This document shows, piece after piece, positions 7,791 through 15,050 of a stretch of 21,746 bases of DNA. The position numbers and the translations under genes are program-made. Numbering within the stretch: the stretch's first letter is position 1; each line of letters starts with the position of its first letter. The notes under the pieces were generated by a model. That model saw only the letters and a program-made list of their open reading frames with translations, was not told the DNA's origin and ran no database searches. The stretch is from JBDRNO01 sp043811005 (GTDB lineage: Bacteria > Bacteroidota > Bacteroidia > NORP154), in contig JBDRNO010000186.1 in assembly GCA_043811005.1 (NCBI GenBank), forward strand, positions 1-21,746. The letters are read 5' to 3'.

Positions 7791-7957
7791 GTTAATAACA
7801 GTTAATAATAGTTAATAACAGTTAACAACGGTTGCTTAATGTACTGCTCTGTAACAAAAACAGTGCTTTTATGTAATATGTTTCTTTTTTTAATGGCTAA
7901 GTAAATGAAAAAGTAACCGATATTAACCAATATTAACCGATGTTAACCGTTTTTAAC
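7791..7957. repeat. Helically phased GTTAA array in inverted halves
   Basis: On the plus strand GTTAA begins at 7791, 7801, 7811 and 7821, with a partial unit at 7831, an exact 10-bp period. After about 80 bp the complement TTAAC occurs at 7923, 7933, 7943 and 7953, again every 10 bp. The two halves are therefore inverted and each unit falls on the same face of the helix. It fills the spacer between the double-HAMP kinase and the second regulator (7736-8023), where no gene is visible. It may be a multi-site protein-binding region or a long imperfect hairpin; the sequence does not decide. Confidence 0.8.
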
Positions 7958-8023
7958 AGTTTCCATTTTAACATCAATTATACTGATTAGTTACACAACT
8001 TTTTATTAAACCGAATAACAACC

Positions 8024-8440
8024 ATGCCCAACAAAAAACCACAACCACGTTATTCAACTGCAATGTTGATAGACGATAATGAGATTGACAATTTTATCAA
8101 TCAAAAGATGATAGAAGGATGCAATTTTGCTGAACAGATATATATTCATACAAGTAGCAGAAGCGCATTGGAATTTCTTGACAATTTTGCAAGAGTTGAA
8201 AACATTCCCGATAAAATTTTACCGGAGATCATCTTCCTCGACATCAACATGCCAATAATGGATGGATTCCAATTTGTTGAAGAGTTCAGAAAGAGACCGG
8301 CACACATTAAGGAGAAAATCAGGATAGTTATGCTCACAACATCAATTGATCCCACAGACCAAAAGCAATGTGATGAGGATGAACTCATTGAGAAATTTAT
8401 CAGCAAACCGCTGACTGAAGAACATTTGGGGGAGATTTAA
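8024..8440 (+). CDS. Single-domain response regulator (Rcp1-like), copy 2
   Basis: A 138-residue receiver with D17/D18, phospho-acceptor D73, Thr105/106 and K128 all intact and no output domain. It differs from the copy at 3155 at 12 positions (3, 11, 13, 30, 58, 59, 99, 118, 119, 120, 136, 138). Similarity at the DNA level is also high through the gene but stops at its ends, so the duplication or gene conversion covers the coding region only. It follows the double-HAMP kinase across the phased GTTAA array, and a palindromic hairpin begins 4 bp after its stop. Likely role: phosphate acceptor from the upstream kinase, acting by protein contact. Confidence 0.93.
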   Translation: MPNKKPQPRYSTAMLIDDNEIDNFINQKMIEGCNFAEQIYIHTSSRSALEFLDNFARVENIPDKILPEIIFLDINMPIMDGFQFVEEFRKRPAHIKEKIRIVMLTTSIDPTDQKQCDEDELIEKFISKPLTEEHLGEI

Positions 8441-8443
8441 AGC

Positions 8444-8478
8444 AAAACCCTCAGGGTTTCAAAAACCCTGAGGGTTTT
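8444..8478. repeat. REP-like hairpin, AAACCCTxAGGGTTT pair
   Basis: Two complementary AAACCCTxAGGGTTT arms separated by a few bases, starting 4 bp after the stop of the second single-domain regulator. This is close enough to serve as that gene's terminator. Confidence 0.85.
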
Positions 8479-8513
8479 GATAAACCTCAAGCGAAAAATC
8501 CGATACCTGCCTG

Positions 8514-8776
8514 TCCCGCACAAAGCGCTTAGGCGTCAAGTTAAGGAGTTAGAAAACAATAATGCAACATCTACAGAGCAATAAATTAAACGCTTTTTTG
8601 AATATTGAACATCGAACAATCGAATGATGAATTTTGAATTATATCCCGCCAGCCAAGTCATAAGTTTTTTTAATTCATTATTCGATATTCAATTTATCCT
8701 AAACCGCTTGTTATTTATATAGATTCCTGTTGTCATACTACATTTTAACTTGACGCAAGTGCGCACAAAGCGGGGA
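8514..8776. mobile_element. MITE-like element, copy 2 (inverted relative to copy 1)
   Basis: The core runs from gtcaagttaa (8534) to ttaacttgac (ending 8754), the same 10-bp terminal inverted repeats as copy 1, and the interior matches the reverse complement of 23-264. The outer flanks differ. Copy 1 has ccc-gatagctatc-gc arms; here the two sides read cccgcacaaagcg and gcacaaagcgggg. A different short cassette has thus replaced the small palindrome between conserved cccg ends. There is no coding capacity. With copy 1 it brackets the whole regulator/kinase array. Confidence 0.7.
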
Positions 8777-8866
8777 TACTCGATAAACTGAACAACTGAG
8801 ATACAGAATATATCATACCACTCCTCTTCTTTACTCTCGCTCTCACACTCACATTTTAATTATGCT

Positions 8867-8899
8867 AAACCCTCAGGGTTTTTAAAACCCTGAGGGTTT
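8867..8899. repeat. REP-like hairpin, AAACCCTxAGGGTTT pair
   Basis: AAACCCTCAGGGTTT and AAACCCTGAGGGTTT separated by TTA, as at 3634-3667. A TTCTTACAT motif follows it about 26 bp downstream, the same arrangement as at the 3634 copy. Confidence 0.85.
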
Positions 8900-8956
8900 A
8901 ATAATAAAACAAAAAACCGGGATTTCTTACATACGAAATATACGCAATGAGTTTGG

Positions 8957-8988
8957 TTAGTAATGGCTCTTATCAGGGATTACATTTG
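8957..8988 (+). promoter_or_regulatory. Candidate Bacteroidota-type promoter
   Basis: TACATTTG (8981-8988) matches the Bacteroidota -7 box TAnnTTTG exactly. The upstream element is weaker: TTAG at 8957-8960 gives the usual ~20-bp spacing, whereas a perfect TTTG at 8952-8955 gives 25 bp. Transcription would begin about 30 bp before the ATG at 9026. Confidence 0.35.
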
Positions 8989-9025
8989 CATTGAAAAAAT
9001 TTAAAATTTAAAAAAAATCAAAAAA

Positions 9026-11464
9026 ATGAAAACAAAGATCAAAAAACTATCAGGCAGTAATAATTGTAAACCTGCCGGACAAGTTCATCATAATGAAAAC
9101 AGAGGATGTGATGAATTTGGGTTGATAACATTATTTCCCAGCTCCTTATTGGAATTAAAGGAAATCATTCATCACAAGGTGCATAAGATAATAATGACGT
9201 TGTTATCAGTTTTCTTTGTCTTATCCATTCAGGCGCAGCCCGGAACGGTTATTTTCCAGCAAAAGATCAGCAGTACCTATGGCAATTTTGTTGGTCCGTT
9301 AGATAACAGCGATCTGTTAGGATGGAGTGCCATGGCCTCTGTAGGGGATATGGACGGTGACGGGATATCTGATATTGTTACCGGAGCTGCTTTCGATGAT
9401 GACGGGGCTTCTGACAGTGGTGCCTTATGGGTGTTGTTTTTAAACAGTGATGGAACAGTGAAGTCGCATCAAAAGATCAGCTCAACACAAGGAAATTTTA
9501 CCGGCACACTGGAAACAAGCGATATGTTTGGCCATTCTGTCGCTTCTCTTGGTGATCTTGACGGAGATGGAGTTACTGATATTGTAGCAGGCGCTATAGG
9601 TGATGATGACGGGGGTTCCCAAAAGGGCGCTGTTTGGGTGCTGTTCCTGAATTCGGATGGAACTGTAAAAACATATCAAAAGATAAGCGAAACACAAGGC
9701 AACTTCACCGGAACACTGGATTGGGCTGATTGGTTTGGGTATTCAGTAAGCTCAATAGGCGACCTGGATGGAGATGGAGTTACCGACATTGCTGTAGGTG
9801 CGAGATTTGACAGCGATGGTGGAAACAGCAGGGGCGCTGTATGGGTGTTGTTCATGAATTCTGACGGAACCGTTAAATCGCATCAGAAGATAAGTGATAC
9901 ACAGGGCAATTTTGACGGTTCCCTTGATAATTCGGATTATTTTGGATGGTCGGTTGCTTCACTTGGTGATCTGGATAAGGATGGAGTTGCCGACATCGCA
10001 GTTGGAGCAACTTTTGATGACGATGGAGAGAATAACAGCGGTGCAGTATGGATATTATTCCTTAATAGTGACGGAACTGTTAAATCACATCAGAAGATAA
10101 GTAATACACAGGGTAACTTCACCGAAACCATAAGCAATTATGACCTGTTTGGTGCATCAGTAACTTCAGTTGGAGACCTCGATGGAGATAATACTATTGA
10201 CATTGCCGTGGGCGCTTACCAGGATGATGACGGAGGGGCAACAGGTTCAAGCAGAGGCGCTGTTTGGGTATTATTTTTAAATGAAGATGGGACAGTAAAA
10301 GCACATCAAAAGATCAGTCAAACACAGGGCAATTTTTCCGGTTCCTTGGACAACACCGATGGCTTTGGAACTTCTCTTGCCTTAATAGGTGACCTGGATG
10401 GTGACGGAAAAAACGATATTGCCGCTGGAGCTTACCAGGATGATGATGGGGGAAACAACACTGGTGCGGTTTGGGTGTTGTTCCTGGAGGGGAATTCTGT
10501 TTCTTCTGAATTGGATATAAGCTTCTCTACAGTGGATGTTAGCTGCTATGGAGGCAATGACGGTTCAATAGAATGGACTTTTGGTACAACTACAGGGAGT
10601 ATGTTAGACTTGCCGGCAGGAACTTTTACGGTAATACTTGCAGATTCCAATGGGAATGACACAACAATTAATATAGTAATAAACGAACCTGCACTTCTTC
10701 TTGCATCTGTTTTTAGCGCTACAAATGTGAGTTGTAATGGAGGTAGTGACGGTTACGCTACTGTCACATCAAGCGGAGGGACACCTCCTTATACCTGCCA
10801 ATGGAATACAGCGCCTGTTCAAACCTCTGTAACAGCAACAGGGCTCCCGGCAGGGTATTATAACATTACCGTAACAGACAATAACGGGTGTAATTCAGGG
10901 GTCTCAATTACAATTTCAGAGCCAGCCGAATTAATCGCTTCTATCTCTTCGGTTACTTGTACATCTACAGGTAACTGCAACGGGGATGCGTCAGTTGTTG
11001 CAAGCGGAGGTGTAGAACCTTATACATACTTATGGAATGACCCTGACGACCAGGTAAATGAAACAGCAACAGGTTTATGTGACGGCATTTATGACGTTAC
11101 TGTTTCCGATGCTAAAGGATGCTATACTGCAGCTTATGTAATTATATATGATACCTTGACAACCGGCATCCCTGTTACCGTAGATGATATCATCACAGGT
11201 TTTAATGTTTATCCCAATCCAAGTACCGGCAAATTCACGATTAAAATGGAATCAACTCCGGATGTGCAAAATATTGAGATCAGTATCATTAATATGGTAG
11301 GGCAGGTAGTATTTAGTGATATGCTAAGTGAAGTTTCCGGGAGTATCCTTAAAAAGATAGATATTGAAGGATATCCAAATGGGATTTATACAATCAACGT
11401 AATGAAAGACGAACAGCAATTGCTTCGTAAAAAAATTGTAATTGTTAAGAACAAAACTATTTAA
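9026..11464 (+). CDS. Type IX-secreted FG-GAP / SprB-repeat surface protein
   Basis: An 812-residue exported protein. The hydrophobic signal segment is at 56-71 (IMTLLSVFFVLSIQAQ), behind an unusually long n-region. M57 is an alternative start, but it would leave no positive n-region. Residues 79-490 are six FG-GAP-like repeats of 69-73 residues. Each has QKISxTQGNF, a GDLDGDGxxDIAxGA calcium-type loop, DDDGG, and GAVWVLFLNSDGTVK. Most likely they form a beta-propeller-like fold. Three SprB-type modules follow (about 499-555, 556-633, 634-708), the first lacking the GGTPPYTYxW strand. Residues 722-808 are a type IX sorting domain (GFNVYPNPSTGKFTI ... PNGIYTINV ... RKKIVIVK). It is probably displayed on the cell surface or released; its ligand is unknown. 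A smaller exported protein gene follows after 67 bp. Confidence 0.92.
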   Translation: MKTKIKKLSGSNNCKPAGQVHHNENRGCDEFGLITLFPSSLLELKEIIHHKVHKIIMTLLSVFFVLSIQAQPGTVIFQQKISSTYGNFVGPLDNSDLLGWSAMASVGDMDGDGISDIVTGAAFDDDGASDSGALWVLFLNSDGTVKSHQKISSTQGNFTGTLETSDMFGHSVASLGDLDGDGVTDIVAGAIGDDDGGSQKGAVWVLFLNSDGTVKTYQKISETQGNFTGTLDWADWFGYSVSSIGDLDGDGVTDIAVGARFDSDGGNSRGAVWVLFMNSDGTVKSHQKISDTQGNFDGSLDNSDYFGWSVASLGDLDKDGVADIAVGATFDDDGENNSGAVWILFLNSDGTVKSHQKISNTQGNFTETISNYDLFGASVTSVGDLDGDNTIDIAVGAYQDDDGGATGSSRGAVWVLFLNEDGTVKAHQKISQTQGNFSGSLDNTDGFGTSLALIGDLDGDGKNDIAAGAYQDDDGGNNTGAVWVLFLEGNSVSSELDISFSTVDVSCYGGNDGSIEWTFGTTTGSMLDLPAGTFTVILADSNGNDTTINIVINEPALLLASVFSATNVSCNGGSDGYATVTSSGGTPPYTCQWNTAPVQTSVTATGLPAGYYNITVTDNNGCNSGVSITISEPAELIASISSVTCTSTGNCNGDASVVASGGVEPYTYLWNDPDDQVNETATGLCDGIYDVTVSDAKGCYTAAYVIIYDTLTTGIPVTVDDIITGFNVYPNPSTGKFTIKMESTPDVQNIEISIINMVGQVVFSDMLSEVSGSILKKIDIEGYPNGIYTINVMKDEQQLLRKKIVIVKNKTI

Positions 11465-11471
11465 ATTTATT

Positions 11472-11487
11472 AAACCCTGAGGGTTTT
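11472..11487. repeat. Single REP-like arm
   Basis: AAACCCTGAGGGTTTTT begins 8 bp after the stop of the FG-GAP gene. Only one arm is present. Alone it is a 7-bp-stem palindrome followed by five T residues, so it could act as a weak terminator on the plus strand. Confidence 0.7.
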
Positions 11488-11531
11488 TACAAATTAAAAT
11501 TCCGATAGAATTAATTAAAAACCATTAAAAA

Positions 11532-12068
11532 ATGAAAACACAACAAACAAACAGGAAAGCTTCTGATCATTCCGGAGCAGAAATACGCCAAAGCGCTAAA
11601 CGGTATTGGAAATTTTCAGGATTTTTAATACTTGGTTTCTCTATGCTGTTAACATCATTATTATACGCAAAGAATCCAAAAGGTGATTTTGCATTATCCG
11701 GAAATTCTGACAAATTGAATAATGCCATGCCTTATTTAGTTGATCATTCAGCTAAGTATCTTGAGGGTAATGTTTATCTTAAATGGAGAGTAAAAGGACA
11801 AACTGATGATTGTATGTATTTAATTCAGCGATCTGACAATGGCAGGGATTTTAATACCGTAGGATATAAAGCCGGAATTGGCAGTCTCCCGCAATTACTG
11901 ATTTTGTATTGCTATATAGACAAGACTCCCTTACAAGGTACCTCTTATTACAGACTAATGCGAATCGGGTGGGATCTTGCTGTTACTTATAGTGATACCA
12001 GGGAAATAACAGGTTCGGAAAGTATGGAAGAAAAGAATGGAATAGCTTCGGGACGCTTAGGAAGTTAA
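11532..12068 (+). CDS. Putative exported protein with FnIII-like C-terminal region
   Basis: A 178-residue protein. A long polar, basic n-region (1-28) precedes a hydrophobic segment (29-45, GFLILGFSMLLTSLLYA) that reads as a signal peptide, possibly cut after A46; a single membrane anchor is the alternative. Residues 60-160 have an alternating beta pattern: GNVYLKWRVKG, MYLIQRSDNGRDFNTVGY, TSYYRLMRIGWD. This resembles the fibronectin-like domain often found just before the sorting domain of type IX substrates. No sorting domain follows, so it may be periplasmic or a shortened relative of a longer protein. It shares the long n-region style of the FG-GAP gene upstream and may be co-transcribed with it. 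Function unknown. Confidence 0.65.
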   Translation: MKTQQTNRKASDHSGAEIRQSAKRYWKFSGFLILGFSMLLTSLLYAKNPKGDFALSGNSDKLNNAMPYLVDHSAKYLEGNVYLKWRVKGQTDDCMYLIQRSDNGRDFNTVGYKAGIGSLPQLLILYCYIDKTPLQGTSYYRLMRIGWDLAVTYSDTREITGSESMEEKNGIASGRLGS

Positions 12069-12083
12069 ACCCTTAGTTAAGTT

Positions 12084-12187
12084 AAACCCTCAGGGTTTTA
12101 GAAACCCTGAGGGTTTGAAAAAACGAACAGTTTCTTTTTTGTAAAAAAAATATAATAATTAATCAAGTTAAAAACCCTGAGGGTTTT
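12084..12187 (+). repeat. Composite REP-like element, copy A
   Basis: A complementary pair of AAACCCTxAGGGTTT arms, then about 55 bp of AT-rich spacer containing acgaacagt...taataattaatcaagtt, then a third AAACCCTGAGGGTTT arm. AAGTTAAA precedes both the first and third arms. Copies B (15538-15643) and C (16046-16149) have the same parts in the same orientation. It begins 15 bp after a stop codon and ends 25 bp before the next operon, so the operon promoter must be inside or upstream of it. Confidence 0.85.
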
Positions 12188-12212
12188 ATTTTACCAAGGC
12201 AAATAAGATGCT

Positions 12213-12635
12213 ATGACAAACGCTAAAACTAAAATAACATTATTTGTTACTTCGACATCAAGAGGAATTCAAAGGGCAGGAAGGTTTGTCGAGAATATAA
12301 AAAATAACTGTAACATGAAGGATGATTCTTATATACCAATGCTTACAGCAATAAATGAAGCAATGTATAATGCAGTAGAACATGGGAATAAAAAGGATCC
12401 CCGGAAACAGGTTTGCTTAAAAGTAGCTTACGATAAGTATAGATGTGAATATACTATCGAAGATGAAGGAGATGGTTTTGCTCACAGATATGTGAAGGAT
12501 CCCACGTTGCCTGAGAATATTTTGCGTGAAAGAGGCAGGGGGATTTTCATTATGAAGCATTTTGCATCTGCAGTTGAGTTTATGAAAAATGGCAGGTGTG
12601 TAAGATTAGCTTTTGATTTCGGAGGTGTTTGTTAA
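12213..12635 (+). CDS. RsbW/SpoIIAB-like ATP-binding protein
   Basis: A 140-residue stand-alone GHKL ATPase. The N box is AINEAMYNAVEHGN (46-59), G1 is EDEGDGF (83-89), and the G2-like segment is RGRGIFIMKHFA (107-118). It has no histidine phosphotransfer helix, so it matches the anti-sigma factor/serine kinase group rather than histidine kinases. Relatives bind a sigma factor or phosphorylate a STAS antagonist; neither lies in this operon, although a STAS-like protein is encoded at 5227. Its stop lies 14 bp before the ATG of the hybrid kinase, so the two are surely co-transcribed. No upstream promoter could be separated from composite repeat A. Confidence 0.85.
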   Translation: MTNAKTKITLFVTSTSRGIQRAGRFVENIKNNCNMKDDSYIPMLTAINEAMYNAVEHGNKKDPRKQVCLKVAYDKYRCEYTIEDEGDGFAHRYVKDPTLPENILRERGRGIFIMKHFASAVEFMKNGRCVRLAFDFGGVC

Positions 12636-12649
12636 TTATAACAACTTTT

Positions 12650-15025
12650 ATGCTAAAAGGATACAACAATATATACTCTTTAAATTGCAGCGGAGCATTT
12701 TACAATCTCCCTGCGGAGCAGGAAACACATGAATTGCTCAGCAGTATTTTTGAAAACATGGCTGAAGCTGTCCTGATACTGGATTTGGATGAAAGGATCG
12801 TTTATACCAATAAGAGTATTGAAGCATTATCCGGTTACCCGGTAGATAAGCTGTTAGGCAAGCCCGTTGATGATTACTTTTTTACAAGAGAAACCTACAC
12901 CTCATTTGGCTCCTGGAATGGGATGACTCAAGTGGATACTCCAATGGTTTTTGAAAAATTTCAGGTTAAAAAAGATGGAACAAAATGGTGGGCTTCAGTT
13001 AAAACATCACCCCTGAAAAACAAAGATGGTAAGATTCTTGGCAGGGTTGTCATGATAAATGATATTACCAAAAGAAAGCGTGCACAAAAAGCTTTGATAA
13101 AAAGTGAAGAGAAGTACAGGAGCATCATTGAAAATATGAAATTGGGTATTGTGGAGGTAGATAATCATGACAGGATCACGAAAGCATATAAACGGTTTGC
13201 CGTGATGACCGGTTATGATCCGGAGGAGTTGTTAGGACAAGAGTATATGTCTGTTTTCTTATCAAAAGAATATAAAGAAATAATGCTTGAGCAGAATGCC
13301 CGAAGGAAATTAGGTAAGAGCAGTGTATATGAAGTGCAGTTGAAGAAAAAAAACGGTGAAATTCTCTGGGTGATCATTAGCGGGGCGCCATTATATGATG
13401 AGGATAACAAGGTTACCGGATCAATCGGGATCCATTTGGATATAACCGACCGGAAAATGATTGAACATAAACTTGTAAAAGCAAGAGAGAAGGCAGAGGA
13501 ATCATCCAAAGCAAAAGAGCGGTTTCTTGCAAATATGAGCCATGAGATACGAACACCCATGAATGCGATCATAGGAATGTCGCATTTGCTCAATGAAACA
13601 ACACTGGATGACAAGCAGACAAAATATCTTTCTGTAATACATGCTTCCACAAACAACCTGATGGTTATTATCAATGACATTCTTGATTTCTCTAAGATAG
13701 AATCAGGGAAACTAACCCTTGAAAATACGGGATTCCGTATAAGGAAATTGATCAGGGATATCAAAGAATCGTTAGGATACAAAGCCGGGGAGAAAGGAAT
13801 ACAGCTTGTATCTCACATAGATGAAGATATAGATCCGGTACTTCTTGGAGATACTGTGCGTTTGAACCAGGTTTTGCTGAACCTGACGAATAATTCCATC
13901 AAATTCACGGATGTAGGTGTAGTAATGGTTGAATGCTATTTAAATAATAAAGATCTGAAATGGAATGAAATAGAATTTAGAATTACCGACACCGGAATAG
14001 GTATTGAAAAAGATAAGCTAACAAGAATATTTGAAAGTTTTACCCAGGAGGATGACAGTATAACCAGGAAGTATGGCGGCACCGGGCTTGGCCTTGCTAT
14101 ATCAAGGCAGATTGTTGAACTGATGGGTGGTGAACTGCTTGTAGAAAGCGAGAAGGGTAAAGGCACTGCCTTTAGCTTCGTTATTAAGTTTGCAGTGGGT
14201 GATGAAAGCGATTTAGATGTAAGGGAAAAGACAGAAACAAATAATGCAATGCCGGATAATGTGAGGGTATTATTGGTTGAAGATAATAAGGTGAACAGGC
14301 AGATGGCTATTAGTTGCCTGGAGCATTGGAAATTATCGGTTGGAGTTGCCGAAAACGGACAAGAGGCGGTTGATGAATTGAGATCCAATGAATATGATAT
14401 CGTACTGATGGATATGCAGATGCCGGTTATGTGCGGACTTGAGGCAACACGAATAATTCGCAAGGAATTGGGAAAGAATGTGCCGATCATTGCATTAACT
14501 GCTAATGCAACGAATGGTGACAGCTTAAAATGCATTGATGCCGGAATGGACGATTATATTTCCAAACCCTTTGAACCTAGTGACCTGTACAACAAAATTG
14601 TATCTCTCGTTTGTCCGGAAATAGGAAACCCACTACTAAAAGCTCATCCTGTTGAAGATCGTGAACAGGAAGATGTTAATTCAAACGAAAGTCCGTGCGA
14701 CCTCACAAAACTTAGCAATATGTACAAGGGAGACAGGGAAAGGATTGAGAATATGATACGTATCATCCTTGAAGAAACGCCCGGTCGTATTGAGAAAATT
14801 AATTATCTCCTGCAAAACAAGCATTACAGCAAGCTGGGTAATGTGGCACATAGCATGAAACCGACCATTGATATCCTGAATATTAAAGGACTAAGTAAGA
14901 AGATCAGGTTAGTTGAAGAGTATGCTAATGAAAAAAAAAACACCGAACAACTGCCATATCTCGTTAACAATCTTACGCAAACCTGTAACAAGGTATTTGA
15001 ACAATTGCAAAATGAAATAAATTAA
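12650..15025 (+). CDS. Hybrid histidine kinase PAS-PAS-HisKA-HATPase-REC-HPt
   Basis: I chose the ATG at 12650 (791 aa). A TTG at 12629 would add 7 residues and overlap the upstream gene. Two PAS domains lie at about 25-142 and 152-268. The HisKA has H298 in ANMSHEIRTPMNA, and the ATPase has NLTNNSIKF, DTGIGI and GGTGLGLAISRQIVELMGG. The receiver has D545, phospho-acceptor D588 in LMDMQMP, T617 and K639. A C-terminal HPt has H734 in VAHSMKPT. No membrane segment is visible. All residues for a His-Asp-His relay are present, so phosphate can leave through the HPt. The receiver encoded 25 bp downstream is the obvious acceptor. The catalytic core differs from the three kinases to the left, so this is an independent lineage and not part of that local duplication. 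Confidence 0.94.
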   Translation: MLKGYNNIYSLNCSGAFYNLPAEQETHELLSSIFENMAEAVLILDLDERIVYTNKSIEALSGYPVDKLLGKPVDDYFFTRETYTSFGSWNGMTQVDTPMVFEKFQVKKDGTKWWASVKTSPLKNKDGKILGRVVMINDITKRKRAQKALIKSEEKYRSIIENMKLGIVEVDNHDRITKAYKRFAVMTGYDPEELLGQEYMSVFLSKEYKEIMLEQNARRKLGKSSVYEVQLKKKNGEILWVIISGAPLYDEDNKVTGSIGIHLDITDRKMIEHKLVKAREKAEESSKAKERFLANMSHEIRTPMNAIIGMSHLLNETTLDDKQTKYLSVIHASTNNLMVIINDILDFSKIESGKLTLENTGFRIRKLIRDIKESLGYKAGEKGIQLVSHIDEDIDPVLLGDTVRLNQVLLNLTNNSIKFTDVGVVMVECYLNNKDLKWNEIEFRITDTGIGIEKDKLTRIFESFTQEDDSITRKYGGTGLGLAISRQIVELMGGELLVESEKGKGTAFSFVIKFAVGDESDLDVREKTETNNAMPDNVRVLLVEDNKVNRQMAISCLEHWKLSVGVAENGQEAVDELRSNEYDIVLMDMQMPVMCGLEATRIIRKELGKNVPIIALTANATNGDSLKCIDAGMDDYISKPFEPSDLYNKIVSLVCPEIGNPLLKAHPVEDREQEDVNSNESPCDLTKLSNMYKGDRERIENMIRIILEETPGRIEKINYLLQNKHYSKLGNVAHSMKPTIDILNIKGLSKKIRLVEEYANEKKNTEQLPYLVNNLTQTCNKVFEQLQNEIN

Positions 15026-15050
15026 TTACTAACCTTTAAAACTAAAAGTC

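Larger units (their letters stand above)
8441..9025. other. Repeat-filled intergenic region
   Basis: No gene is visible. It contains a REP-like hairpin (8444-8478), MITE-like element copy 2 (8514-8776), a second REP-like hairpin (8867-8899), a TTCTTACATACGAAA motif (8925-8939), and a promoter-like TACATTTG box (8981-8988) ahead of the exported protein gene. Confidence 0.7.

Noticed and set aside
9194..11464. Shorter start (M57) for the FG-GAP protein
   Set aside because: It would leave a signal peptide without positive residues; long n-regions occur in type IX substrates, so the upstream ATG is kept with reservation.
13936..14535. 199-codon minus-strand frame inside the hybrid kinase
   Set aside because: It opposes the ATPase and receiver motifs of a well-supported gene and has low-complexity composition.
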